Below are positions 1 through 10,172 of a DNA stretch of 64,000 bases, in pieces. The stretch comes from Vibrio ouci (GTDB taxonomy: Bacteria; Pseudomonadota; Gammaproteobacteria; Enterobacterales; Vibrionaceae). The notes under the pieces were generated by a model. It was not told the origin of the DNA. It made no database searches and was given only the letters and a program-made list of their open reading frames with translations. The stretch lies in NCBI RefSeq assembly GCF_004551525.1, contig NZ_SATR01000009.1, positions 21,148 through 85,147 of the forward strand. The letters run 5' to 3'. Position 1 is the first letter of the stretch; each line of letters begins with the position of its first letter. The translations under genes and the position numbers were made by a program.

Positions 1-60
1 TTTTGATATCGAAGTTCATCAATATCAGGATTTCAATTTATACAAAGAAAACCTAAAGAG

Positions 61-137
61 TGGCGCGTCCTGGAGGATTCGAACCTCCGACCGCCTGGTT
101 CGTAGCCAGGTACTCTATCCAGCTGAGCTAAGGACGC
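61..137 (-). tRNA. tRNA-Arg (anticodon ACG)
   Basis: This is a 77-nt cloverleaf on the minus strand with the CCA end encoded. The acceptor stem is GCGTCCT/AGGACGC, and the anticodon loop CTACGAA gives ACG, whose first base is normally deaminated to inosine to read CGU, CGC and CGA. It is identical to the copy at 358-434. It is the last of four tRNA genes in the window and is probably co-transcribed with them from the promoter near 603-630. Confidence 0.97.
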
Positions 138-239
138 GCAATGTTCTCGAAAACGAGAAGTGCGAAGCATATCACACTTTTTATTCTTCTTAAAATTAAA
201 TAGCCTTAAAAACAAAAAAATTGACCATTGGCCAATTAA

Positions 240-332
240 TGGCGGTGAGGGAGGGATTCGAACCCTCGATACGGTATCAAGCCGTATACTCCCTTAGCAG
301 GGGAGCGCCTTCAGCCTCTCGGCCACCTCACC
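240..332 (-). tRNA. tRNA-Ser (anticodon GCT)
   Basis: This is a 93-nt class II tRNA with a long variable arm and an encoded CCA. The anticodon stem-loop contains CTGCTAA, giving anticodon GCT for AGC/AGU serine codons. The acceptor stem GGTGAGG/CCTCACC is fully Watson-Crick. It differs by one base from the copy at 495-587. Confidence 0.97.
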
Positions 333-357
333 GTTTTATTCCCTGGTAAGGAAATTA

Positions 358-434
358 TGGCGCGTCCTGGAGGATTCGAACCTCCGACCGCCTGGTTCGT
401 AGCCAGGTACTCTATCCAGCTGAGCTAAGGACGC
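358..434 (-). tRNA. tRNA-Arg (anticodon ACG), second copy
   Basis: This 77-nt gene is identical to the tRNA-Arg at 61-137, including the encoded CCA. It lies 25 nt downstream-to-upstream from tRNA-Ser at 240-332, so the array reads Ser-Arg-Ser-Arg in the direction of transcription. Confidence 0.97.
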
Positions 435-494
435 GCTATGCTTTCTTGCTAAAGAAAGTTGTTTTAAAGCTCTTCAAAAGAAGAAGTGCAAGAA

Positions 495-587
495 TGGCGG
501 TGAAGGAGGGATTCGAACCCTCGATACGGTATCAAGCCGTATACTCCCTTAGCAGGGGAGCGCCTTCAGCCTCTCGGCCACCTCACC
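495..587 (-). tRNA. tRNA-Ser (anticodon GCT), second copy
   Basis: This 93-nt class II serine tRNA is the first gene of the array. Compared with the copy at 240-332, a C at position 67 is replaced by T, so the sixth acceptor pair becomes a G-U wobble. The remainder, including the anticodon and long variable arm, is the same. Confidence 0.96.
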
Positions 588-602
588 GTCTTGCGGAGGC
601 AC

Positions 603-630
603 ATATTACGATTTACCAAAAATATGTCAA
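603..630 (-). promoter_or_regulatory. Promoter of the tRNA array
   Basis: On the minus strand a perfect TTGACA (630-625) is followed after 16 bases by TAATAT (608-603). A GC-containing discriminator then precedes the first tRNA-Ser at 587. This is the expected layout of a strong sigma-70 stable-RNA promoter. Start-site position is inferred. Confidence 0.7.
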
Positions 631-732
631 ACATTTTCTTGGCAAAAATAGCAAAAAGTCTTTCAACCGTTGGCTATTTAATCAAAGCGGTGCTAATTCG
701 CTCTTTTTCCTATAAATAGATGCCGTTCACAT

Positions 733-761
733 ACAAAAAAGGCTGACAAACTGTCAGCCTC
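733..761 (-). terminator. Terminator of csrA
   Basis: GGCTGACA, loop AAC, TGTCAGCC (741-759) forms a perfect stem. On the minus strand it is followed by six T residues, the standard intrinsic terminator layout directly after the csrA stop codon. Confidence 0.88.
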
Positions 762-770
762 TCTTTGTAA

Positions 771-968
771 TTAGTAGTTGCCAGATGCAACGTTACCATT
801 ACCTTTTTCTGCCTGAATGCGCATGTAAATTTCTTCACGGTGAACAGACACTTCTTTCGGTGCATTTACACCGATACGTACTTGGTTACCTTTAACACCT
901 AGTACAGTTACTGTTACTTCATCACCGATCATTAGAGTTTCGCCAACGCGGCGAGTTAAAATTAGCAT
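771..968 (-). CDS. csrA: Carbon storage regulator CsrA
   Basis: This 65-residue RNA-binding protein is a global post-transcriptional regulator that binds GGA motifs in mRNA leaders and blocks or stabilises translation. The N-terminal [16 protein letters not shown] and the RIGVNAP and VHREEIY segments are the conserved RNA-contact strands of the CsrA/RsmA family. Length is typical. An AAGGAG ribosome site lies just before the ATG. It sits between aspartokinase and the tRNA array, as in other vibrios, and ends at a clear terminator. Confidence 0.98.
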   Translation of the reverse strand: MLILTRRVGETLMIGDEVTVTVLGVKGNQVRIGVNAPKEVSVHREEIYMRIQAEKGNGNVASGNY

Positions 969-1060
969 TCTGTGCTCCTTGAGTAATCTCTGATTTATCT
1001 TGCTACGAGGCTATTATCCAACAAAAGTTATATTTTCGTAAACTCAATTGTGGCTCGAAT

Positions 1061-2248
1061 CTAGCCTAAAAAGGCATGTTTTTGCAGGCAATCGACTGCC
1101 TCTGCAGAAGTTATGTAAGCATCATGCAGTATGTTAGCCGCTTTGTCGACACATTCTGGTAACAGGATCAACATAAGTGACTGACTACTCACCGCATAAT
1201 GTTTGACGTGAATACCTTGCTCAGTGAGCAGAGCAAACGACCTTTCAACCAGTCCTTCGACTTTTAGGCCCACAGCGGTCAGCAAACTTACCGTCTCACT
1301 ATTACGGATTTTGTCTTTGAAAACCAGTTCCAGTTTTGAATAAGCATCACCTTTTACAACAACACCTATCCATTCTGGATGCTCGATCACATTCCAGATA
1401 GTCACACCCAACATCTGACACTGCTTTTTCAATCCACATAGCATGTCTGGCTCGATTTGAATCAAGCACATATCACGCTGAATCGCGACACCGCACACTG
1501 AGGCTAAACACTCCTGCCCTTTCACCAAGCTACCGCCATCAGTATCAAAGGTGGAAAGAACACGCAGAGGGACATTATGCTGCCATGCGTACTGAACCGA
1601 TGGCAGGTGCAAAACTTTGGCACCTTTACGTGCCATCTCTTCCATCGACGGGAAGTCAATCACGTCGAGCTTCTGAGCATTAGGAACAACACGTGGGTCA
1701 CAGGTATAGATACCATCGACATCGGTAAAGATTTGACACTCTGCCGCGTTGAGCGCGCCAGCAAGTGTGACAGCACTGGTATCAGAACCACCTCTGCCTA
1801 ACGTAGTGATATCCCCATTTTCATTGATACCTTGAAAGCCAGCCACAATAACAATTTGGTCTTGCGCTAATAGCTGGTTTATCACGGTAGTATCAATGTG
1901 TTTAATCGTCGCATCATTGTGATTGTTATCCGTCACAATGCTTGCTTGAGCTCCGGTAAGTGAGCGAGCTGAATAGCCCATTTTATTCAGTGCCATTGCT
2001 AACAATGCCATAGACACTTGCTCACCAGCAGAGAGCAAAACATCAAGTTCACGTGCGGTAGGAACACTATCTACCTGTTTAGCTAAATCCATCAATCTGT
2101 TGGTTTCACCAGACATTGCAGATACAACTACGACAACTTGATTACCATCATCTTTCGCCTTAATGATGTGTTTAGCAACCGTATGGATCCTTTCAATAGA
2201 ACCCACCGATGTTCCGCCAAACTTTTGCACGATAAGGGGCTTGTTCAC
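1061..2248 (-). CDS. lysC: Aspartokinase (lysine-sensitive type, LysC-like)
   Basis: This 395-residue enzyme phosphorylates aspartate, the first step toward lysine, threonine, methionine and diaminopimelate. The N-terminal KFGGTSVGS motif and the GRGGSDTSA nucleotide/substrate motif define the amino-acid-kinase domain (about residues 1-235). The C-terminal region (about 260-395) has two ACT-like regulatory segments. It is monofunctional, about 50 residues shorter than E. coli LysC, and of the roughly 400-residue class. The start is GTG, with an AGGTGA-like ribosome site upstream. It lies between alaS and csrA. No lysine riboswitch is visible in the short upstream gap. Confidence 0.9.
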   Translation of the reverse strand: MNKPLIVQKFGGTSVGSIERIHTVAKHIIKAKDDGNQVVVVVSAMSGETNRLMDLAKQVDSVPTARELDVLLSAGEQVSMALLAMALNKMGYSARSLTGAQASIVTDNNHNDATIKHIDTTVINQLLAQDQIVIVAGFQGINENGDITTLGRGGSDTSAVTLAGALNAAECQIFTDVDGIYTCDPRVVPNAQKLDVIDFPSMEEMARKGAKVLHLPSVQYAWQHNVPLRVLSTFDTDGGSLVKGQECLASVCGVAIQRDMCLIQIEPDMLCGLKKQCQMLGVTIWNVIEHPEWIGVVVKGDAYSKLELVFKDKIRNSETVSLLTAVGLKVEGLVERSFALLTEQGIHVKHYAVSSQSLMLILLPECVDKAANILHDAYITSAEAVDCLQKHAFLG

Positions 2249-2386
2249 CAGTCTTCACCTTCCCGAGAGCAAAGTCTCATTCGAACCACATTCAATATGT
2301 TGAATATTGCCTGTAGTAGTAATAACAAAAACCAAGTTATTTAATCAGCACTTGGTATATGAGCCAATTAAACCACTTGGTTAGGA

Positions 2387-2424
2387 CAAAAAAATTACGC
2401 TCAATCAAACAAGTGATTGAGCGC
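2387..2424 (-). terminator. Terminator of alaS
   Basis: A perfect 10-bp stem CGCTCAATCA/TGATTGAGCG (2398-2423) with a six-base loop is followed on the minus strand by TAA and a run of seven T. It ends the alaS transcript and separates it from the aspartokinase gene. Confidence 0.9.
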
Positions 2425-2444
2425 AAATATTTATAAAGTTTGAT

Positions 2445-5027
2445 TTATAGGCGTTCTTCTAGCCATGGTTGCACAGACTGAATAGCATCAGGCAGTGCAG
2501 CAACATCAGTACCACCTGCTTGAGCCATGTCTGGACGACCACCACCTTTACCGCCAACTTGCTCAGCAACCATCTTAACTAGGTCGCCCGCTTTCACTTT
2601 GCCAATAAGATCTTTAGTTACGCCAGCAATTAGGCCAATCTTATCGTCGTTGATGTTAGCCAGTAGAATCACACCACTACCTACTTGGTTTTTGATGTCA
2701 TCAACCATAGTACGTAGGTTCTTGTTATCCGCACCTTCTAGAGCAGCAACTAACACTTTAGTACCGTTGATATCCTGAACTTTACCCATGATGTTTGCGC
2801 TTTCCGCAGCAGCCATCTTGTCTTTAAGCTTCTGGATCTCTTTCTCTAGAGATTTCGCCTTTTGCGCCGACTCAACAAGCTTCTCTTCGTATTTAGCTTG
2901 TTGTTCTTCGATCGCATCTAGTGCTGCTTCGCCAGTCACCGCTTCGATACGACGGATACCTGCTGCGATACCACCTTCAGAGGTAATCTTAAACAGACCA
3001 ATATCGCCCGTGTTAGAAGCGTGGATACCACCACAAAGCTCCGTTGAGAACTCGCCCATAGACAGTACGCGAACTTCGTCATCGTACTTCTCACCGAACA
3101 GGGCCATTGCACCTTTCTGCTTAGCCGATTCGATGTCCATGATGTTAGTTTCAATCACGTGGTTGCGACGAACTTGAGCATTCACAAGACGCTCAACTTC
3201 TTTCAGTTCCGCTGGCGTTACTGCTTCTAGGTTCGAGAAGTCGAAACGTAGGTTTTCAGGTTTAACAAGCGAACCTTTCTGCGCAACGTGCTCACCAAGT
3301 ACTTGGCGTAGAGCTGCGTGAAGTAAGTGTGTTGCTGAGTGGTTTAGAGAGATAGCAGCGCGACGCTCTGCATCTACAACCGCTTCAACTTCATCACCTT
3401 TCGCGAGTACACCTTCCGCTAGGACGCCGTGGTGCGCAATTGCATTACCTAATTTCTGAGTGTCTTCTACCTTGAATAGACCTGACTCAGTTTTAAGAAC
3501 ACCAGCATCACCACACTGACCGCCTGATTCTGCGTAGAATGGTGTTTCACTAAGGATGATGATCGCTTTGTCGCCTGCCGATAGAGATTCAGCCGCTTCA
3601 CCTTCAACGAAGATTTCAGCTACGTTGCTGTTACCTTGAGTGCCTGTGTAACCACAGAATTCAGTTTCAGCTTCAGTTTTGATCGTTGCGTTGTAATCAG
3701 TACCAAATTGGCCTGCTTCACGAGCGCGTTGACGCTGCTCTTCCATCGCTTTCTCAAAACCCGCTTCGTCGATAGTGAAGTCACGCTCACGAGCAACGTC
3801 GTTAGTTAAATCAGCAGGGAAACCGTAAGTGTCGTAAAGCTTGAATACTGTTTCACCGTCAAGCTCTTTGCCTTCAAGTGCATCCAGTGCTTCATTAAGG
3901 ATAACCATGCCGCGCTCTAGTGTGCGACCAAAGTTCTCTTCTTCAATGCGAAGTACTTTTTCCACAACGACTTGTTGCTTTTTAAGCTCGTCAGCAGCGC
4001 TGCCCATCACTTCAGCCAATACGCCCACAAGTTTGTGGAAGAATACGCCTTGTGCCCCTAGCTTGTTACCGTGACGAACTGCACGACGAATGATACGACG
4101 TAGAACGTAACCGCGACCTTCGTTTGAAGGCATCACGCCATCAGCGATTAGGAATGAACAAGAGCGGATATGGTCAGCAATAACGCGAAGTGATTGGTTC
4201 GATAGATCTTCATGACCAACAATTTCTGCAGTCGCTTTGATTAGCTTTTGGAATACATCGATTTCGTAGTTTGAGTGAACGCCCTGCATGATTGCAGAAA
4301 TACGCTCAATACCCATGCCTGTATCAACTGCAGGCTTAGGTAATGGTTCCATCGTGCCATCAGCATGACGGTTGAACTGCATGAATACGTTGTTCCAGAT
4401 CTCGATGAAACGGTCACCGTCTTCTTCAGGCGTGCCTGGACGACCACCCCAGATGTGTTCACCGTGATCGTAGAAGATTTCAGTACATGGACCACAAGGA
4501 CCTGTGTCACCCATTGTCCAGAAGTTATCTGATTCGAACTGCTTACCGCCTTCTTTGTCACCGATACGAACGATACGATCAGCAGGAACACCTACTTTTT
4601 TGTTCCAGATATCGAATGCTTCGTCATCTGTCTCGTATACCGTTACCAATAGACGATCTTTTGGCAGTTGTAGCGTTTCAGTTAGGAATTCCCAAGCAAA
4701 AGCAATCGCATCTTCTTTGAAGTAATCACCAAAGCTGAAGTTACCTAGCATTTCGAAGAAAGTATGGTGACGAGCTGTAAAACCAACGTTCTCAAGGTCG
4801 TTATGTTTACCACCCGCACGTACACAACGCTGAGCCGTAGTTGCTCTTGTGTAGGCACGCTTTTCGGCGCCTAAGAAGCAATCTTTAAATTGGTTCATAC
4901 CTGCGTTTGTGAATAGCAGGGTTGGATCGTTATGTGGAACCAACGATGAACTGTCTACGATTTGGTGTCCTTTGCTTTCAAAGAACTTAAGGAACGCGTT
5001 ACGAACCTCATCAGTGCTCATGTACAT
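2445..5027 (-). CDS. alaS: Alanyl-tRNA synthetase
   Basis: This 860-residue enzyme charges tRNA-Ala and hydrolyses mischarged Ser- and Gly-tRNA. The class II catalytic core is N-terminal, with [18 protein letters not shown] near residue 87. The editing-domain metal motifs [12 protein letters not shown] and CGGIH are present. The C-terminal C-Ala region includes a glycine-rich [15 protein letters not shown] segment. Length matches the family. Two in-frame ATGs (residues 1 and 3) are possible. The first has better spacing from AGGAAGAG. It is downstream of recX and followed by a strong terminator. Confidence 0.98.
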   Translation of the reverse strand: MYMSTDEVRNAFLKFFESKGHQIVDSSSLVPHNDPTLLFTNAGMNQFKDCFLGAEKRAYTRATTAQRCVRAGGKHNDLENVGFTARHHTFFEMLGNFSFGDYFKEDAIAFAWEFLTETLQLPKDRLLVTVYETDDEAFDIWNKKVGVPADRIVRIGDKEGGKQFESDNFWTMGDTGPCGPCTEIFYDHGEHIWGGRPGTPEEDGDRFIEIWNNVFMQFNRHADGTMEPLPKPAVDTGMGIERISAIMQGVHSNYEIDVFQKLIKATAEIVGHEDLSNQSLRVIADHIRSCSFLIADGVMPSNEGRGYVLRRIIRRAVRHGNKLGAQGVFFHKLVGVLAEVMGSAADELKKQQVVVEKVLRIEEENFGRTLERGMVILNEALDALEGKELDGETVFKLYDTYGFPADLTNDVARERDFTIDEAGFEKAMEEQRQRAREAGQFGTDYNATIKTEAETEFCGYTGTQGNSNVAEIFVEGEAAESLSAGDKAIIILSETPFYAESGGQCGDAGVLKTESGLFKVEDTQKLGNAIAHHGVLAEGVLAKGDEVEAVVDAERRAAISLNHSATHLLHAALRQVLGEHVAQKGSLVKPENLRFDFSNLEAVTPAELKEVERLVNAQVRRNHVIETNIMDIESAKQKGAMALFGEKYDDEVRVLSMGEFSTELCGGIHASNTGDIGLFKITSEGGIAAGIRRIEAVTGEAALDAIEEQQAKYEEKLVESAQKAKSLEKEIQKLKDKMAAAESANIMGKVQDINGTKVLVAALEGADNKNLRTMVDDIKNQVGSGVILLANINDDKIGLIAGVTKDLIGKVKAGDLVKMVAEQVGGKGGGRPDMAQAGGTDVAALPDAIQSVQPWLEERL

Positions 5028-5169
5028 GCAGCTCTTCCTGAAAATAGTCGAGTTAGAATTTTGCGCTATTGTAGATCATGGTTAACGCTACGACTAGTTT
5101 TCTTGCATAAAAGAGCTTTTTGCTGGGGGATTTGAAACTAAATAGTCAAATTGAAGGGAATTTTTACTC

Positions 5170-5634
5170 TCAATCCTCGCTTTCTGAACTGAGTGCATAG
5201 CTGATTTGCTCAAAGCTATAACCGCGATATTGGAGAAAACGCACCTGTTTTGCGTACTCTTTTTGGTCTTTTGCCTTAATTCCTTTAAATTTCTTCTCTG
5301 CAGCACTTTTGGCCAGTTCAAACCAATCCTGCGGTTCTTCTTCCATCGCTTTTTCTATCACTGATTCAGAAACACGCTTTTGATTTAGCTCTTGGCGAAT
5401 GCGGCGCTCACCATGCCCTTTATAGACATGCTGTCTCACCTGGCTCTTAGCGTAGCGAAGATCATCTAAGTAATTATGATCTAAGCAAAAATTAATCGCT
5501 TCTTGAATCGCATCATCTTCGTAACCTTTCAAACTAAGTTTCTGATACATCTCATACTCACCATGATCGCGGCGGCTAAGCAGTTGAATTGCGGCTTCTT
5601 TACTCGACAGTGTTGGTGGTTTTCTTTGGAACAT
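5170..5634 (-). CDS. recX: RecA regulator RecX
   Basis: This 154-residue regulatory protein binds RecA filaments and limits filament growth and coprotease activity. The sequence is a run of charged three-helix repeats typical of RecX (for example [30 protein letters not shown] and [12 protein letters not shown]). It lies 73 bp downstream of recA on the same strand behind a weak terminator-like hairpin. It is therefore probably expressed by read-through from the SOS-controlled recA promoter, the arrangement known from E. coli. Confidence 0.95.
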   Translation of the reverse strand: MFQRKPPTLSSKEAAIQLLSRRDHGEYEMYQKLSLKGYEDDAIQEAINFCLDHNYLDDLRYAKSQVRQHVYKGHGERRIRQELNQKRVSESVIEKAMEEEPQDWFELAKSAAEKKFKGIKAKDQKEYAKQVRFLQYRGYSFEQISYALSSESED

Positions 5635-5665
5635 GTCGGATTAAATTCTCATATTCTAAATACGA

Positions 5666-5691
5666 CAAAGCCCCGCATAAGCAGGGCTTTA
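5666..5691 (-). terminator. Partial terminator between recA and recX
   Basis: AAAGCCC ... GGGCTTT (5667-5690) folds with an inner GC pair and an ATAA loop, followed on the minus strand by only a short T run. Such a leaky hairpin fits the low recX:recA ratio known in enterobacteria. Leakiness here is inferred. Confidence 0.65.
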
Positions 5692-5707
5692 AATTGATAG
5701 GGCTGAG

Positions 5708-6754
5708 TTATAGCTCTTCTTGCTCAGGCATTTGGCCTAGTTCAGCGTCATCTGGCTGAACTTCTGCTGGTGACAGCAGCATTTCACGCAGTTTAGAATC
5801 GATAGTCTTAGCCGCTTCAGTATTCTCACGTAGGAACTTACCTGCGTTCGCTTTACCTTGACCGATCTTATCGCCATTGTAGCTGTACCATGCACCCGCT
5901 TTTTCAATTAGCTTGTGCTTAACACCTAGGTCAATTAGCTCACCTTCACGGTTGAAGCCTTGGCCATATAGAATTTGGGTTTCTGCTTGCTTAAATGGTG
6001 CAGCGATCTTGTTCTTCACAACCTTGATGCGAGTTTCGTTACCGACAACTTCATCACCTTCTTTGATTGAACCAGTACGGCGAATATCAAGACGAACCGA
6101 TGCGTAGAACTTAAGTGCGTTACCACCCGTTGTTGTTTCTGGGTTACCAAACATCACACCAATCTTCATGCGGATTTGGTTGATGAAGATACACATACAG
6201 TTAGACTGCTTCAGGTTACCTGTTAGCTTACGCATAGCTTGAGAAAGCATACGCGCTTGAAGACCCATGTGGCTGTCGCCCATTTCGCCTTCGATTTCCG
6301 CTTTAGGCGTTAGAGCTGCAACCGAGTCAACAACCATTACGTCGATAGCACCTGAACGAGCTAGCGCGTCACAGATTTCCAGTGCTTGCTCACCAGTGTC
6401 TGGCTGAGAAACAAGAAGTGCATCAATATCAACACCAAGCTTCTTCGCGTAAACAGGATCAAGTGCGTGCTCAGCATCGATAAACGCACAAGTTTTACCT
6501 TGTTTTTGCGCCGCAGCGATACACTCAAGAGTTAGCGTCGTTTTACCCGATGATTCAGGACCGTAGATTTCTACGATACGACCCATCGGAAGGCCACCAG
6601 CACCTAGGGCGATATCAAGAGAAAGTGAACCTGTAGAGATTGTTTCTACGTCCATTGCGCGGTTGTCACCAAGGCGCATGATTGAACCTTTACCGAATTG
6701 CTTTTCAATCTGACCTAGCGCAGCGGCGAGCGCTTTCTGTTTGTTCTCGTCCAT
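5708..6754 (-). CDS. recA: Recombinase RecA
   Basis: RecA forms filaments on single-stranded DNA for homologous recombination and triggers LexA self-cleavage. The 348-residue product starts at [15 protein letters not shown]. This ATG has GGAG seven bases upstream, so the seven-residue N-terminal extension from an earlier ATG is rejected. Walker A GPESSGKT (about 66-73), the [14 protein letters not shown] loop 1 region and the [18 protein letters not shown] loop 2 region are intact, with an acidic C-terminus. Expression is under the LexA box at 6848-6867. Confidence 0.99.
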   Translation of the reverse strand: MDENKQKALAAALGQIEKQFGKGSIMRLGDNRAMDVETISTGSLSLDIALGAGGLPMGRIVEIYGPESSGKTTLTLECIAAAQKQGKTCAFIDAEHALDPVYAKKLGVDIDALLVSQPDTGEQALEICDALARSGAIDVMVVDSVAALTPKAEIEGEMGDSHMGLQARMLSQAMRKLTGNLKQSNCMCIFINQIRMKIGVMFGNPETTTGGNALKFYASVRLDIRRTGSIKEGDEVVGNETRIKVVKNKIAAPFKQAETQILYGQGFNREGELIDLGVKHKLIEKAGAWYSYNGDKIGQGKANAGKFLRENTEAAKTIDSKLREMLLSPAEVQPDDAELGQMPEQEEL

Positions 6755-6843
6755 CACTTTCTCCAAATGATTCATCTTGTACTGATGATTATCGATCTAA
6801 ATTCTTCCGTTCAGTCGTATACTCTGAACAATCAATGAAAGTC

Positions 6844-6867
6844 ATTATACTGTTGATTCATACAGTG
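6844..6867 (-). promoter_or_regulatory. recA SOS promoter with LexA box
   Basis: CTGTTGATTCATACAG (6850-6865) matches the CTG-N10-CAG LexA operator, with flanking TA and TG also matching the 20-base consensus. On the minus strand it directly abuts a perfect -10 TATAAT (6849-6844), so bound LexA would cover the core promoter. It lies about 90 bp before the recA start. Confidence 0.9.
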
Positions 6868-6946
6868 TCTATAGCTGTATGGATTTTTTTTGTTTTTTAG
6901 TGATATCTAACTGATTTTTAATAACTTAAAATTCACCAATCAGTAT

Positions 6947-7438
6947 TTAGCCTCGGCTAATCAGTTCTTCATACAGTACTGTCAGTGCGCACTCTACTGC
7001 CTTGCTTCGTACCTCTGCCCTATCGCCCGAAAAACAATGCGTTGCTACTTTCTGCCAGCCTTGTTTATCTGCCCAAGCAAAGCAAACTGTACCTACAGGC
7101 TTGGCTTCGGTTCCACCTCCAGGCCCGGCAATACCACTAATGGAAACACCAATATTGGCATGCGAATGCTTCAAAGCGCCTTGCACCATTTCAACCACAG
7201 TGGCTTCACTCACGGCTCCATGCTGTTCAAGGGTATTTTCCCCAACACCAAGCATCTCCATCTTGGCTTCATTGCTGTAAGTAATAAACGCACGGTCAAA
7301 CCAAGCGGAGCTGCCAGCGATGTCTGTAATCGCCGCGGCAACACCTCCACCAGTGCAAGACTCAGCCGTCGTCATCACCAATTGGTGTTGCTCTAGTAAG
7401 TTTCCGAGTTGCTTTGCCTGATTTTGCTGTGATTCCAT
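6947..7438 (-). CDS. pncC: Nicotinamide-nucleotide amidase PncC (CinA C-terminal domain)
   Basis: This 163-residue protein corresponds to the CinA C-terminal domain, which deamidates nicotinamide mononucleotide to nicotinate mononucleotide in NAD recycling. The motifs [22 protein letters not shown] and [10 protein letters not shown] are typical, including the catalytic Ser in the SCTGG segment. The ATG at 7438 is preferred over an upstream TTG because GGGGA sits seven bases before it. It lies between recA and divergent mutS, as in many gamma-proteobacteria. Confidence 0.93.
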   Translation of the reverse strand: MESQQNQAKQLGNLLEQHQLVMTTAESCTGGGVAAAITDIAGSSAWFDRAFITYSNEAKMEMLGVGENTLEQHGAVSEATVVEMVQGALKHSHANIGVSISGIAGPGGGTEAKPVGTVCFAWADKQGWQKVATHCFSGDRAEVRSKAVECALTVLYEELISRG

Positions 7439-7516
7439 GTCCAAATCCCCTTTTGCATCTTTTCGCTCACTGGCTATTCACGTATCCTAAGCCGCAATAG
7501 AAATAAACGAAAGATT

Positions 7517-10102
7517 TTGCCTGTGAAAGCGTTACCTGAGAAAGAAAAGCAAAAACATACTCCCATGATGCAGCAGTACCTCAAGCTAAAAGCTGAGAAC
7601 CCCGACATCATGTTGTTCTATCGCATGGGCGATTTCTACGAGCTTTTCTATGATGATGCCAAACGCGCCTCTCAACTACTCGATATTTCACTGACCAAGC
7701 GCGGCGCTTCTGCGGGTGAGCCGATCCCGATGGCTGGTGTACCTTTCCACGCTGTGGAAGGCTATTTAGCAAAGCTAGTTCAGCTTGGTGAGTCAGTAGC
7801 GATCTGTGAACAAATTGGCGACCCAGCAACTAGCAAAGGGCCAGTTGAGCGCGCTGTGGTAAGGATCGTTACGCCAGGTACCGTAACCGATGAAGCATTA
7901 CTGTCTGAGCGTTTAGATAACCTGATCGCGGCGATTTATTACCATAACGGTAAATTTGGCTACGCAACACTTGATGTCACTTCTGGTCGCTTCCAACTTA
8001 TGGAGCCAGAAACAGAGGAGGCGATGGCGGCAGAGCTACAACGCACCTCTCCACGCGAACTGCTGTTCCCAGAAGACTTTGAACCAGTGCACCTGATGTC
8101 TGCGCGCAACGGTAATCGTCGTCGCCCTGTGTGGGAGTTTGAACTCGATACTGCTAAGCAGCAGCTCAACCAACAGTTTGGTACTCGTGACCTGGTTGGT
8201 TTCGGCGTTGAAAATGCCAAACTGGGTTTATGTGCCGCTGGCTGTTTGATCCAGTACGTTAAAGATACTCAACGTACTGCCCTGCCTCATATTCGTTCGT
8301 TAACATTTGATCGCCAAGATCATTCGGTGATTCTTGATGCTGCAACTCGCCGCAACCTTGAACTGACTCAAAATCTAGCCGGTGGCACTGATAACACCTT
8401 AGCGGAAGTGCTCGATCATACCGCAACCGCTATGGGCAGCCGAATGCTAAAGCGTTGGCTACATCAGCCGATGCGCGACATCGATACGCTTAATCACCGC
8501 CTTGACGCCATTTCAGAGCTGAAAGATGAAGCACTGTTTGGCGACTTACACCCAGTACTTAAGCAGATTGGTGATATTGAACGTATTCTGGCACGTTTGG
8601 CGCTGCGTAGTGCTCGCCCACGCGATATGGCTCGCCTACGCTTTGCGATGCAGCAGTTACCAGAACTGTCTGAACTGATGCGCTCGCTCAACCACTCTTA
8701 CTTAATCAAGTTAGCGCAATATGCCGCACCAATGGACGAAGTTTGTGAGCTGTTAGAACGCGCAATCAAAGAAAACCCACCAGTCGTTATTCGTGATGGT
8801 GGCGTCATTGCTGAAGGCTACAATGCAGAGTTGGACGAGTGGCGTAAACTGGCTGATGGCGCTACTGAATACTTAGAGCAGATGGAGCAAGATGAACGTG
8901 AACGCCACGGCATCGATTCGCTCAAGGTTGGCTACAACAATGTCCATGGTTTCTTTATTCAGGTAAGCCGCGGTCAAAGCCATTTAGTGCCACCACACTA
9001 TGTACGTCGTCAGACGCTAAAGAATGCTGAGCGTTACATCATCCCTGAGCTCAAAGAGCACGAAGATAAAGTACTTAATTCTAAGTCAAAAGCACTGGCG
9101 CTAGAAAAACAGCTGTGGGAAGAGCTGTTTGACTTGCTTCTACCGCATCTTGAGCAGTTGCAAAACTTAGCCTCTGCGGTTTCGCAAATTGATGTTCTTC
9201 AGAACCTAGCCGAACGCGCAGACAGCCTTGATTACTGTCGCCCTAACTTGACTAAAGAGCCTGGCATTCATATTCAAGCGGGTCGCCACCCTGTGGTTGA
9301 ACAAGTAATGAATGAACCATTTATTGCTAACCCAATTGACTTAAACCCACAACGTAAGATGTTGATTATTACCGGTCCAAACATGGGTGGTAAGTCGACC
9401 TATATGCGTCAAACAGCACTGATCGCACTGATGGCTCATATTGGTTCATACGTGCCAGCTGAGTCGGCTCAGATTGGCTCTGTAGATCGTATCTTCACTC
9501 GAATTGGCGCATCAGATGACTTAGCTTCAGGTCGTTCAACCTTTATGGTCGAGATGACAGAAACGGCTAACATTCTGCACAACGCAACCGCCAACAGCTT
9601 AGTGCTAATGGATGAGATCGGCCGTGGTACCAGTACTTATGATGGTCTGTCGCTGGCTTGGGCAAGTGCCGAGTGGCTCGCTAAAGAGTTAGGTTCAATG
9701 ACCTTATTTGCCACTCACTACTTTGAGCTAACTGAGCTGCCAAATCAGATCCCACACTTAGCTAATGTTCACTTAGATGCGGTTGAACACGGTGATAGCA
9801 TTGCCTTTATGCATGCGGTCCAAGAAGGTGCAGCGAGCAAATCTTACGGTCTTGCGGTAGCTGGTTTAGCTGGCGTACCAAAGAGCGTGATTAAGAATGC
9901 ACGAGCTAAGTTGACTCAGCTTGAACAACTAGGTCAAAACGAAGCGTCGTCTGCACTAAGCAGCGCAGTAGATATTGCTAACCAATTAAGTCTGATTCCA
10001 GAGCCAAGTGAAGTAGAAGAAGCACTGGCCAATATCGACCCAGATGATTTGACTCCACGTCAAGCGCTGGAAGAATTGTATCGTTTGAAGAAACTGCTTT
10101 AA
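7517..10102 (+). CDS. mutS: DNA mismatch repair protein MutS
   Basis: MutS recognises mismatches and small loops and recruits MutL. The 861-residue product has the mismatch-reading Phe-X-Glu (F40, E42 in GDFYELF) in domain I. The Walker [10 protein letters not shown] is near residue 620, followed by the [12 protein letters not shown] Walker B/signature region and the ATHYFELT switch. Length is normal. The start is uncertain. TTG at 7517 and GTG at 7523 are both in frame, and no strong Shine-Dalgarno sequence is visible. It is divergent from pncC and convergent with lptG through a shared terminator. Confidence 0.98.
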   Translation: MPVKALPEKEKQKHTPMMQQYLKLKAENPDIMLFYRMGDFYELFYDDAKRASQLLDISLTKRGASAGEPIPMAGVPFHAVEGYLAKLVQLGESVAICEQIGDPATSKGPVERAVVRIVTPGTVTDEALLSERLDNLIAAIYYHNGKFGYATLDVTSGRFQLMEPETEEAMAAELQRTSPRELLFPEDFEPVHLMSARNGNRRRPVWEFELDTAKQQLNQQFGTRDLVGFGVENAKLGLCAAGCLIQYVKDTQRTALPHIRSLTFDRQDHSVILDAATRRNLELTQNLAGGTDNTLAEVLDHTATAMGSRMLKRWLHQPMRDIDTLNHRLDAISELKDEALFGDLHPVLKQIGDIERILARLALRSARPRDMARLRFAMQQLPELSELMRSLNHSYLIKLAQYAAPMDEVCELLERAIKENPPVVIRDGGVIAEGYNAELDEWRKLADGATEYLEQMEQDERERHGIDSLKVGYNNVHGFFIQVSRGQSHLVPPHYVRRQTLKNAERYIIPELKEHEDKVLNSKSKALALEKQLWEELFDLLLPHLEQLQNLASAVSQIDVLQNLAERADSLDYCRPNLTKEPGIHIQAGRHPVVEQVMNEPFIANPIDLNPQRKMLIITGPNMGGKSTYMRQTALIALMAHIGSYVPAESAQIGSVDRIFTRIGASDDLASGRSTFMVEMTETANILHNATANSLVLMDEIGRGTSTYDGLSLAWASAEWLAKELGSMTLFATHYFELTELPNQIPHLANVHLDAVEHGDSIAFMHAVQEGAASKSYGLAVAGLAGVPKSVIKNARAKLTQLEQLGQNEASSALSSAVDIANQLSLIPEPSEVEEALANIDPDDLTPRQALEELYRLKKLL

Positions 10103-10125
10103 GCGCCCAGACGCAAGAAACCAAA

Positions 10126-10160
10126 CAAAAACGGCAGCCTAGTTAGGCTGCCGTTTTTTA
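10126..10160. terminator. Bidirectional terminator between mutS and lptG
   Basis: ACGGCAGCCTA/TAGGCTGCCGT (10131-10154) is a near-perfect stem flanked by an A run on the left and TTTTTT on the right. It can therefore terminate both rightward mutS and leftward lptG transcripts. Confidence 0.9.
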
Positions 10161-10172
10161 TTGGGTCTGTTG

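Noticed and set aside
446-715. 89-codon open frame spanning the tRNA-Ser region
   Set aside because: It crosses a tRNA gene and its promoter on the opposite strand and has no ribosome site or coding character.
2249-2386. Lysine riboswitch before aspartokinase
   Set aside because: The upstream gap is about 140 bp after the alaS terminator and lacks the conserved lysine-element core. The enzyme is also not the 449-residue type usually controlled this way.
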